Notes under the pieces: generated by a model
The model's database searches: none
The model's input: the letters and a program-made list of their open reading frames with translations, nothing else
What the model was told of the DNA's origin: nothing
Shown: positions 26,043 through 37,082 of the stretch, piece by piece
Numbering within the stretch: position 1 is the first letter of the stretch
How the letters are laid out: every line of letters begins with the position of its first letter
From: Balanoglossus misakiensis
Taxonomy: Eukaryota; Hemichordata
NCBI GenBank assembly: GCA_040954595.2
Contig: CM082589.2
Coordinates: 1 to 64,000, forward strand
Length of the DNA: 64,000 bases
Reading direction: 5' to 3'
Position numbers and translations under genes: made by a program

Positions 26043-26885
26043 ACGGGGCAGGGTTGGGGTCAAGTGTCTGCGGCATGGTGGGGTGTAATGGGGCAGGGTT
26101 GGGGTCAAGTGTCTGCGGCAACGGCGGGGTGTAACTGGGCAGGGTTGAGGTCAAGTGTCTGAGGCAACGGCGGGAATGTAACGGGGCTGGGTTGGGGTCA
26201 AGTGCCTGCAGCAACGGCAGGATGGAATGGGGCAGGGTTGGGGTCAAGTGTCTGCGGCAACGGCGGGGTGTAACGGGGCAGGGTTGGGGTCAAGTGTCTG
26301 CGGCAACGGCTCGGTTGAACGGGGCAGGGTTGGGGTCAAGTGTCTGCGGCAACGGCGCGGTGGAACGGGGCAGGGTTGGGGTAAAATGTCTGACACAATG
26401 GCGGGGTGTAACTGGGCAGGGTTGGGGTCAAGTGTCTGCGGCAATGGCGGGTTGGAACGGGGCAGGGTAGGGTCAAGTGTCTGCGCCAACGGCGGGGTGT
26501 AACGGGGCAGGGTTGGGGTCAAGTTTCTGAGGCAACGGCGGGATGTAACGGGGCAGGGTTGGGGTCAAGTGTCTGCGGCATGGCGGGGTGTAATGGGGCA
26601 GGGTTGGGGTCAAGTGTCTGCGGCATGGCGGGGTGTAATGGGGCAGGGTTGGGGTCAAGTGTCTGCGGCAACGGCGGGGTGTAACTGGGCAGGGTTGGGG
26701 TCAAGTGTCTGAGGCAACGGCGGGGTGTAACGGGGCAGGGTTGGGGTCAAGTGTCTGCGCCATGGCGGGGTCGAACGGGGCAGGGTTGGGGTCAAGTGTC
26801 TGCCGAAACGGCGGGGTGGAATGGGGCAGGGTTGGGGTCAAGTGTCTGCCGCAACGGCAGGGTGGAACGGGTCAGGGTTGGGGTC
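26043..26885. repeat. Minisatellite array D, 46-bp unit
   Basis: About 18 copies of a 46-bp unit: TAACGGGGCAGGGTTGGGGT, then CAAGTGTCTGCGGCAACGGC, then GGGGTG. Copies are more diverged than in arrays A and B, with several one- and two-base indels. The core elements GGTCAAGT and GTAACGGSGC resemble GGCCAAGT and GTAACGGCGC of array B. The array ends in AT-rich DNA at GGGGTCA|TAAATGC. Confidence 0.94.
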
Positions 26886-27735
26886 ATAAATGCATACATA
26901 GAGGACATTTCTGTACCCATACATTTCAAATTTATTAATTTTCCTGACCTTCACTATCAGGTTTTGGGAATGACAGGTAATTGAAATTGAATTAAAATAC
27001 AATACGTAAACATATTTTCATCTGTGAACTTTTAACTGGTGAACAAATTGGAGCCCATTATTAAAAAGAGTTTCCCTGAGCCTGTTTATACCATACCAGC
27101 CTAAGTATTAGTTATTAGGGTAAGGGTTAGGGTAAGGGTTAAGGTTAGGGTTAGAGTTAGAGTTAGGGTTAGGGTTAGGGTTAGTGTTTGAGTTGGCTGG
27201 CTGAAATGGCACAAACAATTTCAGAGATTGAATCAATTTGCTTTGACTGCAAAATTCACTGAACAAAGTTTGCTCTGTGCAAACTTGTGATTCTAAGAAA
27301 CACTGTATCTATGGACATTTAGGCTACAGTTAGATAAGTAATACTGTGTCCTAATCTGAATCCTTCCTTATCATAACATATAACCAGTGGGCTCAAGGGA
27401 ACATGTAAGGAAAGTCAATGTCATAATCCCCACTGGATAAATAGATTAAACAGCAACATTCTCTGTTTTTTTATCTTTTAGAGATTAATTTCGTTTGATA
27501 CAGAATGATGAAGTTAAAAATCATTATTTTTAACACAGAAATCTAATGCAAATATTCAATGTATAGTTGACAACATTCAAAGCTCAGAAAGAGAGATTGT
27601 GACACTTTAATAGAAAACTGGACAGAAGACAATCTATAAGTTTTCTCTTCATTCTCATTATATAAACTCCTAAAATGCTGACTGACAATCTATGTCTTCT
27701 CTTTATCTGGCATTCAGACTTCATCTGCCAAGATG
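26886..27735. repeat. Left copy of a duplicated flank (pairs with 33360-34345)
   Basis: AT-rich DNA whose landmarks recur in the same order at 33360-34345: ATACATAGAG, TTTTCCTGACCTTCACT, ATTGAATCAATTTG, GGACATTTAGGCTACAGTTA, CTGTGTCCTAATCTGAATCC, GAAAACTGGACAGAA and TTCATTCTCATTAT. Identity is partial and there are indels, so the duplication is old. This copy contains TTAGGG-like repeats where the right copy has only degenerate GTTATAGTTAG. It leads into the 282-bp array. Confidence 0.85.
27115..27186 (+). repeat. Interstitial telomere-like (TTAGGG)n
   Basis: About 72 bp of TTAGGG mixed with the variants TAAGGG, TTAAGG and TTAGAG on the plus strand. At a true end the G-rich strand runs toward the terminus, but unique DNA and a gene lie to the right. 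This is therefore an interstitial tract. Confidence 0.9.
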
Positions 27736-30700
27736 CAAGTATTTCATTGGGTTACTGGTAGACCAAGTCCTTGTCCATTTCTACTATCATCATCATTTGG
27801 AAAATCACCAGTCTTCACACTTCAGCTTCAGCTAAGAAAGAAAGAGAAAAAATAGATTCGCTTTTAATGAATAAAGTGGGGACACGTTTTATAGAATTGA
27901 TTCATTCAGCTTAAGTTAAATTTGGATGTGTTCCAATACTACACGCACTCGTATAATAATGATTACAAACCTTTACATTTTCTTCATTTGAAAACCAGAT
28001 ATGGTCATCTGCCATCATGCAAATAGTTTATGGGGTGAGTGCAAGACCAAGTCCTTGTCCACTTCTAACAATGGCAACATTCAGATACACAACATCAGCC
28101 TGCACTCTTCGCCATATTCTAACAAAAGTACAGAAAAATGTTATCAATGATTAATGAACAAATTGGCGAAAGATTGTATAAATTGATTCAATTAGTTAAA
28201 TTTGGATTTGTTCCAACACTATATACAATCTTAAAATGTTGATTGCAAACCTGTATGTTTTCTTTATTTGACATCCAAATATCTTCATCTGCCATCATGC
28301 AAGTAGTTTATTGGGTGACTGGAAGACCATGTCCATGTCCACTTCTACCAATGGCAACATTCAGATACACAACATCAGCCTGCACTCTTCGCCATATTCT
28401 AACAAAACAACAGAAACAAATTATCCATGATCAATGAACAAAGTGGTGACATATTTTATAAAATTGATTCAATGAGTTAAGTTTGGATTTGTTCCAACAC
28501 TATATACACTCTTAAAATGTTGACTGCAAACCTGTATGTTTTCTTTATTTGACATCCAAATATCTTCATCTGCCATAATGCAGAGTTTATTGAGTGAAAG
28601 CAAGACCAAGTCCTTGTCCACTTCTACCAATGGCAATATTCAGATACACAACATCAGCCTGCACTCTTCGCCATATTCTAACAAAATAACAGAAAAATAT
28701 TATCCATGATTAATGAACAAATTTGCGAAAGATTGTATAAATTGATTAAATGAGTTAAATTTGGATTTGTTCCAATACTGTATACACTCTTAAAATGTTG
28801 ACTGCAAACCTGTATGTTTTCTTTATTTGACATCCAAATATCTTCATCTGCCATCATGCAGGATGTTTATTGGCTGACTTCAAGACAAAGTCCTTGTCCA
28901 ATTCTACCATTGGCACCATTTAGAAATTAAACATCAGTCTTCATGCTTGACCTTGCTTCATCTGCCATCATGCAAGTACTTTATTGGCTGACTGGAAGAC
29001 CATGTCCATGTCCACTTCTACCATTGGCAACATTCAGATACACAACATAACCCTGCACTCTTCGCCATATTCTAACAAAACAACAGAAATAAATTATTCA
29101 TGATCAATGAACAAAGTGGTGACATATTTTTATAAAATTGATTCAATGAGTTAAGTTTTGATTTGTTCCAACACTATAAATACTCTTAAAATGTTGACTG
29201 CAAACCTGTATGTGTTCTTTATTTCACATCCAAATATCTTCATCTGACATCATGCAAGTAGTTTATTGGGTGAATGGGAAACCATGTCCTTGTCCACTTC
29301 TACCAATGGCAACATTCAGATACACAACATCAGCCTGCACTCTTCGCCATATTCTAACAAAACAAAACAAAAAAAATTATTCATGATCAATGAACAAAGT
29401 GGTGACATATTTTATAAAATTGATTCAATGAGTTAAGTTTGGATTTGTTCCAACACTATATACACTCTTAAAATGTTGACTGCAAACCTGTATGTTTTCT
29501 TTATTTGACATCCAAATATCTTCATCTGCCATCATGCAGGTTGTTTATTGGCTGACTGCAAGACCAAGTCCTTGTCCACTTCTACCGTTGGCACCATTTA
29601 GAAATTAAACATCAGTCTTCATGCTTGACCTTGCTTCATCTGCCATCATGCAAGTACTTTATTGGCTGACTGGAAGACCATGTCCATGTCCACTTCTACC
29701 ATTGGCAACATTCAGATACACAACATAACCCTGCACTCTTCGCCATATTCTAACAAAACAACAGAAAAAAAATATTCATGATCAATGAACAAAGTGGTGA
29801 CATATTTTATAAAATTGATTCAATGAGTTAAGCTTGGATTTGTTCCAACACTATATACACTCTTAAAATGTTGACTGCAAACCTGTATGTGTTCTTTATT
29901 TGACATCCAAATATCTTCATCTGCCTTCATGCAAGTAGTTTATTGGGTGACTGGGAAACCAAGTCCTTGTCCACTTCTACCAATGGCAACATTCAGATAC
30001 ACAACATTAGCCTGCACTCTTCGCCATATTCTAACAAAACAACAGAAAAAAAATATTCATGATCAATGAACAAAGTGGTGACATATTTTATAAAATTGAT
30101 TCAATGAGTTAAGCTTGGATTTGTTCCAACACTATATACACTCTTAAAATGTTGACTGCAAACCTGTATGTGTTCTTTATTTGACATCCAAATATCTTCA
30201 TCTGCCTTCATGCAAGTAGTTTATTGGGTGACTGGGAAACCAAGTCCTTGTCCACTTCTACCAATGGCAACATTCAGATACACAACATCAGTCTGCACTC
30301 TTCGCCATATTCTCACAAAACAACAGAAATTTTTTTTATTCATGATCAATGAACAAAGTGGTGACATATTTTATAAAATTGATTCAATGAGTTAAGTTTG
30401 GATTTGTTCCAACACTATATACACTCTTAAAATGTTGACTGCAAACCTGTATGTGTTCTTTATTTCACATCCAATTATCTTCATCTGCCATCATGCAAGT
30501 AGTTTATTGGGTGACTGGGAAACCAAGTCCTTGTCCACTTCTACCAATGGCAACATTCAGATACACAACATTAGCCTGCACTCTTCGCCATATTCTAACA
30601 AAACAACAGAAAAAAAATATTCATGATCAATGAACAAAGTGGTGACATATTTTATAAAATTGATTCAATGAGTTAAGCTTGGATTTGTTCCAACACTATA

Positions 30701-32930
30701 TACACTCTTAAAATGTTGACTGCAAACCTGTATGTGTTCTTTATTTGACATCCAAATATCTTCATCTGCCTTCATGCAAGTAGTTTATTGGGTGACTGGG
30801 AAACCAAGTCCTTGTCCACTTCTACCAATGGCAACATTCAGATACACAACATCAGTCTGCACTCTTCGCCATATTCTCACAAAACAACAGAAATTTTTTT
30901 TATTCATGATCAATGAACAAAGTGGTGACATATTTTATAAAATTGATTCAATGAGTTAAGTTTGGATTTGTTCCAACACTATATACACTCTTAAAATGTT
31001 GACTGCAAACCTGTATGTGTTCTTTATTTCACATCCAAATATCTTCATCTGACATCATTCAAGTAGTTTATTGGGTGACTGGGAAACCATGTCCTTGTCC
31101 ACTTCTACCAATGGCAACATTCAGATACACAACATCAGCCTGCACTCTTCGCCATATTCTAACAAAACAACAGAAACAAAAATTATTCATGATCAATAAC
31201 AAAGTGGTGACATATTTTATAAAATTGATTCAATGTGTTAAGTTTGGATTTGTTCCAATACTATATACACTCTTAAAATGTTGACTGCAAACCTGTATGT
31301 TCTCTTTATTTGACATCAAAATATCTTCATCTGCCATCATTCAAGTAGTTTATTGGGTGACTGGGAAACCATGTCCTTGTCCACTTCTACCAATGGCAAC
31401 ATTCAGATACACAACATCAGCCTGCACTCTTCGCCATATTCTAACAAAACAACAGAAACAAAAATTATTCATGATCAATGAACAAAGTGGTGACATATTT
31501 TATAAAATTGATTCAATGTGTTAAGTTTGGATTTGTTCCAATACTATATTTACTCTTGAAATGTTGACTGCAAACCTGTATGTTCTCTTTATTTGACATC
31601 AAAATATCTTCATCTGCCATCGTGCAAGTAGTTTATTGGGTGACTGGGAAACCATGTCCTTGTCCACTTCTACCAATGGCAACATTCAGATACACAACAT
31701 CAGCCTGCACTCTTCGCCATATTCTAACAAAACAACAGAAACAAAAATTATTCATGATCAATGAACAAAGTGGTGACATATTTTATAAAATTGATTCAAT
31801 GTGTTAAGTTTGGATTTGTTCCAATACTATATACACTCTTAAAATGTTGACTGCTAACCTGTATGTTCTCTTTATTTGACATCAAAATATCTTCATCTGC
31901 CATCGTGCAAGTAGTTTATTGGGTGACTGGGAAACCATGTCCTTGTCCACTTCTACCAATGGCAACATTCAGATACACAACATCAGCCTGTACTCTTGTC
32001 CATATTCTAACAAAACAACGGAAAAAAACATGATTCATGATCAATGAACAAAGTGGTGACATATTTTATAAAATTGATTCAATGTGTTAAGTTTGGATTT
32101 GTTCCAATACTATATTTACTCTTGAAATGTTGACTGCAAACCTGTATGTTCTCTTTATTTGACATCAAAATATCTTCATCTGCCATCGTGCAAGTAGTTT
32201 ATTGGGTGACTGGGAAACCATGTCCTTGTCCACTTCTACCAATGGCAACATTCAGATACACAACATCAGCCTGCACTCTTCGCCATATTCTAACAAAACA
32301 ACGGAAAAAAACATGATTCATGATCAATGAAGAAAGTGGTGACATATTTTATAAAATTGATTCAATGTGTTAAGTTTGGATTTGTTCCAATACTATATAC
32401 ACTCTTGAAATGTTGACTGCAAACCTGTATGTTTTCTTTATTTGATATCCAAATATCTTCATCTGCCATCATGCAAGTAGTTTATTGGGTGACTGGGAAA
32501 CCAAGTCCTTGTCCACTTCTACCAATGGCAACATTCAGATACACAACTTCAGGCTGCACTCTTCGCCATATTCTCACAAAACAACGGAAAAAACATGATT
32601 CATGATCAATGAAGAAAGTGGTGACATATTTTATAAAATTGATTGAATGTGTTAAGTTTGGATATGTTCCAATACTATATACACTCTTAAAATGTTGACT
32701 GCAAACCTGTATGTTTTCTTTATTTGATATCCAAATATCTTCATCTGCCATCATGCAAGTAGTTTATTGGGTGACTGGGAAACCAAGTCCTTGTCCACTT
32801 CTACCGTTGGCATCATTTAGAAATTAACATCAGTCTTCATGCTTGAACTTGCTTCATCTGCCATCATGCAAGTACTTTATTGGCTGACTGGAAGACCAAG
32901 TCCTTGTCCACTTCTACTATTGGCATCATT
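27660..32930. repeat. Tandem array of about 18 copies of a 282-bp repeat
   Basis: Each copy runs from CTTAAAATGTTGACTGCAAA through ATCTTCATCTGCC, GTCCTTGTCCACTTCTACC, ACACAACATCAGCCTGCACT, GGTGACATATTTTATAAAAT to GGATTTGTTCCAA. Spacing is 281-283 bp for most copies. The copies starting near 28791 and 29470 are about 396 bp, because they contain a second CTTCATCTGCCATCATGCAAGTA segment. Copies at 29866-30430 and 30430-30994 form near-identical 564-bp dimers. The outermost copies are the most diverged, as expected from homogenisation in the centre. Minus-strand reading frames are treated separately. Confidence 0.95.
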
Positions 32931-32952
32931 TGGAATTTTGTCGTCATCCTTC
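32877..32952 (-). other. Terminal-exon-like frame repeated in every 282-bp copy
   Basis: In the rightmost copy, on the minus strand, a possible acceptor (TTACGCAG|G) is followed by 24 codons, beginning KDDDKIPNDANSRS and ending GQGLGLPVSQ, then TAA. The stop codon overlaps AATAAA (CAATAAAG, 32876-32881). The leftmost copy, near 27745-27815, has a similar frame: PNDDDSRNGQGLGLPVTQ, then a stop. Central copies end GRSGQGHGFPVTQ or close variants, and the stop is kept throughout. This is what a duplicated last exon would look like. I do not recognise the protein. The plus strand is also open across part of the segment, so the coding strand is inferred. Confidence 0.35.
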
Positions 32953-33130
32953 CTGCGTAACTTAAAGCATTTATACTTCAATATTTTAGTTTCTGTTATA
33001 ATATAGCACACTAGTAAACAATTACCAAAAAATTTGCTTAACTTATCTACCATCACAGTTGGAAAGCTTCTCAACTATTGTAGACATTGGAAGAACTTCA
33101 TGACAAGATAACATTCGGACAAGGATACAA

Positions 33131-33366
33131 TTGGAATTCACATACACATACATTACATACATGCATACATTACATACATACATACATTACATACATGCAT
33201 ACATTACATAATGCATACATTACATACATACATACATTACATACATACATGCATACATACATACATGCATACATACATACATACATGCATACATACATAC
33301 ATGCATACATACATACATGCATACATACATGCATACATGCATACATATATGCATACTTACATACAT
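33131..33366. repeat. (ACAT)n microsatellite with GCAT variants
   Basis: About 235 bp of TACATACA tetranucleotides interrupted by GCAT and by TTACATACA units. The short open frames rich in H, T, Y and I that cross it are artefacts. Confidence 0.95.
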
Positions 33367-34345
33367 AGAGAACAATTCTGTACCCTAAAATTTGAAATGA
33401 GTAATTTTCCTGACCTTCACTTTCAGATTTTGGGAAATACGGCTAATTTAAATTGAATTAGAATACAATTCTTAATTTCATCTGTATACTTCTAACTGGC
33501 TCATTATGAAAAATAGAAATAGTCACAAGAATACAAGTTTCTCATAGCCTGCTTATACCACTCCAGCCAAAGTATTAGTTGTTATAGTTAGTTAATGGTG
33601 TGTTAGTACGTTAATATTGAAGTTAGAAAAATGGCTGAAATGGCAAAAACAGTTTTCTAGATTGAATCAATTTGATTTGACTGCACAATTCACTAAACAA
33701 AATTTCCTCAATGCATACATGTAATTTTTAGAATTACTGAATCATATGGACATTTAGGCTACAGTTAAATAAGCGTAGTTGAGTTAAATGGTTACAGACT
33801 TGTTCTCTCTGTAATATTGTTTTAACACACATTAAACGCACATGTTCATGTATGTATGTGTATGAGAATTCATACTGTGTCCTAATCTGAATCCTTCTTG
33901 TCATGAAGTTTTCCCAATGGCTGCAACAATTGGGAAGCTCTTCAACTGTGATAGTAAACAAGTGTGCTAATTAACATAATTGAAATTCTGCAGAAGTAAC
34001 CAGTGTGATCAAGGGAACGCATACGGAAAGTCAATGTCAATGCCATAATCTTCACTGGATCAACAGATTAAGGAGCAAAATTCATTCATTTTTGACCGTT
34101 TAGAGATTGATTTTGTATGACAGAAAATGATGGTTACAAATCAACATCAATTTTTAACACAAACATAATACGAGTAATCAATGTATACTTGATATCTTTG
34201 AAAGGGCAAAAAGCGATTTTGTCGCTTTAAGAGAAAACTGGACAGAACGCAATCCATTCATTCTCATTATAAACTCTTAAAATGCTGACTAAAAACCTGT
34301 GTCTTCTCTTCATTTGGCATCCAGATATCTTCATCTGCGATCATG
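33360..34345. repeat. Right copy of a duplicated flank (pairs with 26886-27735)
   Basis: It shares the ordered landmarks listed for the left copy and ends at CTTCATTTGGCATCCAGATATCTTCATCTGC, the same sequence that opens the 282-bp repeats. It carries an extra segment at about 33893-33990 that is missing from the left copy. Part of that segment is an inverted match to 33052-33150. Confidence 0.85.
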
Positions 34346-35882
34346 GACCCTACATGGTCTATGATAAAACACACTCAAATTGAATACGGATCTATAAAAA
34401 CATGCCTTAGTAGAATTGAAGAGTGGAGTCCATTACTGCAATGCCATGGAAACCTAAATGCCTGAAGTCGCGAATAAACATGTGTGATTTACGTACATCG
34501 TGAAATGCAACACACCAGGCTCGGCTGTATTCATGCACACTCTGGCAAACAGACCAACACACGTACACATTAAAATGGTTGCGGTTTCATGACTTTGATA
34601 TACAGTACATTGCACAATTTGTTTGAACATCAAGGTTTGCAGCCAAGAATCGTGCTACTAATGCGACAAATCATCGTAGAATGGAAGTTTTACAGTGATA
34701 ACGATGCAGTTAGTGAAATATACGAACGCGAAAAATTAATCGTCGCGTAACAGTCTCCTCTTTTGATATCGCGAAAATTTACTGTCGCGAAAAAAAGTCC
34801 TGAGTGTTTACAGTATATACGGCAAAATTCTGTGTTAAATAGTTGACCAAACTTAACTTATAACAAAAAGCATTATTGTACTTAAGGTACGTTGCGGGCA
34901 TCCGAATATTAAACAGCACCCTCTATCGGTTGGATATGTAGAACTATATGCAATATTATAGTATAAACAACATTTTGTGGGTTTACAGGAAAACGGGTGT
35001 GGGGACCCCCGTTTTTTAAATGCATGTTACAGAACCTCCCTTTTTGGTTACATATATCACTTGTAATTAAAAATTGGATATTTTATGGCATCTTTGAACT
35101 ACAAAATGATCTTTTTGAAAATAATTATGGTGACGAAATTGTGATTTTAGGAAGATGTTTTTTTCATGCAGCTTTTCATGAACATTTTTGATAACAGATA
35201 GAAAGCACAGCGTAGATAAAAACGAAATGATTTGCTTGTTGTATGACAGTAACGAAAACGAAGATGAACATAATTTCCTATTGTGCTGTACTTTGTTCCA
35301 GTCACAGACTAAAATATATTCTTAAGATGTATTTCAACCCACCGACTAAAGGAAAGTTTTTTTCCTTACGAATTCAAACGATGGTACCTTTCTACAGTGT
35401 TCAGCAGCGTTGCTTTTTTCATGCTATCATGGGAGTGGGAAAAGACAGAAGATTTTCAATTATGAAATAAGTTAAGTATTGCCGTCAGTTTTAATTTTGA
35501 AAGAAATGTCACCATATAATAGAACCCACAAGAATACAGAGTAATATAATGTGACACCTAATATTAATATCATCGACACGCAAATGTTTTATAAACAGTT
35601 TCAACACTAACCAATTGCCGCGCTGGTCGGAAGAGTCAAATCCAGTTCTGCACGATGTTTTGAAACCAAAAAAACTAGCGAAGTTTCGAAATTGAAGGCG
35701 GATTTTGTTACACGCAAACATGCAGTAATAAACGGGCTAGAAAATGTGCGCAAAATCCGGAAAATCTCCCCTAACATCATTTATTGAACTTGCCCCCAGC
35801 ATTCCAACTTCAATCAATATTACCGCAACAGCTCCTAGTTTTCTCTGGACTACATACCACTTGTTCTCCAACCAGACAAAAA
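34346..35882. other. Intergenic, no gene recognised
   Basis: AT-rich sequence without a convincing coding frame; the longest frames are about 75 codons and have no recognisable domain. At 34735-34800 there is a cluster of TCGCG motifs in AT-rich context (GCGAAAAATTAATCGTCGCG, then TTTACTGTCGCGAAAA), which looks like a degenerate dispersed repeat. Confidence 0.6.
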
Positions 35883-36106
35883 AACTAACGAAAAGGCGAT
35901 TTAATTGGTGCAAGTGTTGAAAACCGAAAGCACTTGGGCGTCCGCGCCACGTTGCAAGCGGAAAATCATGTCGCAACTTGGAACAATAGCGAGTACTCCG
36001 ACTACTCTCTCTCGAAAATTGGCTAAAATTATTACGGAGTTCTTCACCTTTCCCAACTATGGTCCTAAAGTCACAGCGGTAATTGTAGAAAATTCCGGCT
36101 GCTTAC

Positions 36107-36178
36107 CTGGTAGATACTATGTTTTTTATCTTGGGTTCCGGGCTGTAGAGATTCCCGTAGCTTGTCAGGCAAAATCAT
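36107..36178 (-). other. First-exon-like frame, copy 1
   Basis: On the minus strand an ATG at 36178 opens 24 codons (MILPDKLRESLQPG..., ending KKHSIYQ) and runs exactly into CAG|GTAAGC, a near-perfect splice donor in phase 0. An in-frame TAG lies 24 bp upstream, so this ATG is the first one in frame. No downstream partner exon could be assigned. I do not recognise the protein. It could be a genuine first coding exon or a chance frame kept by recent triplication. Confidence 0.35.
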
Positions 36179-36495
36179 GTACGCTGTTGTTCCTTTGATA
36201 GTCCGGGTCGTTCTGCGCTATTTGCGTTTAAACACGTGGATGAGCTAGTAGCACAGGTGCTAACCAGAAAAAATAACGAATAGGCGATTTATTTGGTGCA
36301 AGTGTTGAAAACCGAAAGAACTTGGGCGTCCGCGCCACGTTGCAAGCGGAAAATCATGTCGCAACTTGGAACAATAGCGAGTACTCCGACTACTCTCTCT
36401 CGAAAAATTGGCTAAAATTATTACGGAGTTCTTCACCTTTCCCAACTATGGTCCTAAAGTCACAGCGGTAATTGTAGAAAATACCGGCTGCTTAC

Positions 36496-36567
36496 CTGGT
36501 AGATACTATGTTTTTTATCTTGGGTTCCGGGCTGTAGAGATTCCCGTAGCTTGTCAGGCAAAATCAT
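36496..36567 (-). other. First-exon-like frame, copy 2
   Basis: Same ATG, 24 codons and CAG|GTAAGC donor as copy 1, 389 bp further upstream for minus-strand transcription. Confidence 0.35.
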
Positions 36568-36884
36568 GTACGCTGTTGTTCCTTTGATAGTCCGGGTCGT
36601 TCTGCGCTATTTGCGTTTAAACACGTGGATGAGCTAGTAGCACAGGTGCTAACCAGAAATAATAACGAATAGGCGATTTATTTGGTGCAAGTGTTGAAAA
36701 CCGAAAGCACTTGGGCGTCCGCGCCACGTTGCAAGCGGAAAATCATGTCGCAACTTGGAACAATAGCGAGTACTCCGACTACTCTCTCTCGAAAAATTGG
36801 CTAAAATTATTACGGAGTTCTTCACCTTTCCCAACTAGGGTCCAAAAGTCACAGCGGTAATTGTAGAAAATACCGGCTGCTTAC

Positions 36885-36956
36885 CTGGTAGATACTATGT
36901 TTTTTATCTTGGGTTCCGGGCTGTAGAGATTCCCGTAGCTTGTCAGGCAAAATCAT
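36885..36956 (-). other. First-exon-like frame, copy 3
   Basis: Same frame and donor again. A single change (TGTACGC to TGTAGGC) lies just upstream of the ATG. Nearby DNA up to 37150 is CpG-rich, so this copy would be closest to any promoter. Confidence 0.35.
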
Positions 36957-37043
36957 GTAGGCTGTTGTTCCTTTGATAGTCCGGGTCGTTCTGCGCTATT
37001 TGCGTTTAAAAACGTGGATGAGTCGCGACCCTCGATAAGTCGC

Positions 37044-37082
37044 GCTGCACAGGTGATCAAAACAGCGTCTCACCTGTGCAGC
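37044..37082. repeat. Perfect 12-bp inverted repeat
   Basis: GCTGCACAGGTG at 37044-37055 and CACCTGTGCAGC at 37071-37082 form a perfect 12-bp stem around a 15-base loop. It is in CpG-rich DNA immediately beside the 388-bp repeats. Each arm contains an E-box core (CAGGTG/CACCTG), and on the minus strand CTGCACAG|GTGAGA also resembles a splice donor. Confidence 0.7.

Larger units (their letters stand above)
35883..37018. repeat. Three tandem copies of a 388-bp repeat
   Basis: The string TGGTGCAAGTGTTGAAAACC begins at 35906, 36294 and 36683, so the period is 388-389 bp. Copies are about 98% alike by eye; differences include AAAATTCC versus AAAATACC and TGTACGC versus TGTAGGC. The unit is richer in CpG than its surroundings. 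The third copy ends at AACGTGGATGA, where it meets GTCGCGACC. Each copy carries a first-exon-like structure on the minus strand. Confidence 0.95.

Noticed and set aside
25775-26984. Heptapeptide-type repeats (RLEGDWS / SPSSLLQ) as a protein
   Set aside because: Produced by the 21-bp array C on both strands and extended into array D, with no independent coding evidence.
33087-33456. Histidine/threonine/tyrosine-rich plus-strand frames
   Set aside because: Translations of the (ACAT)n microsatellite.
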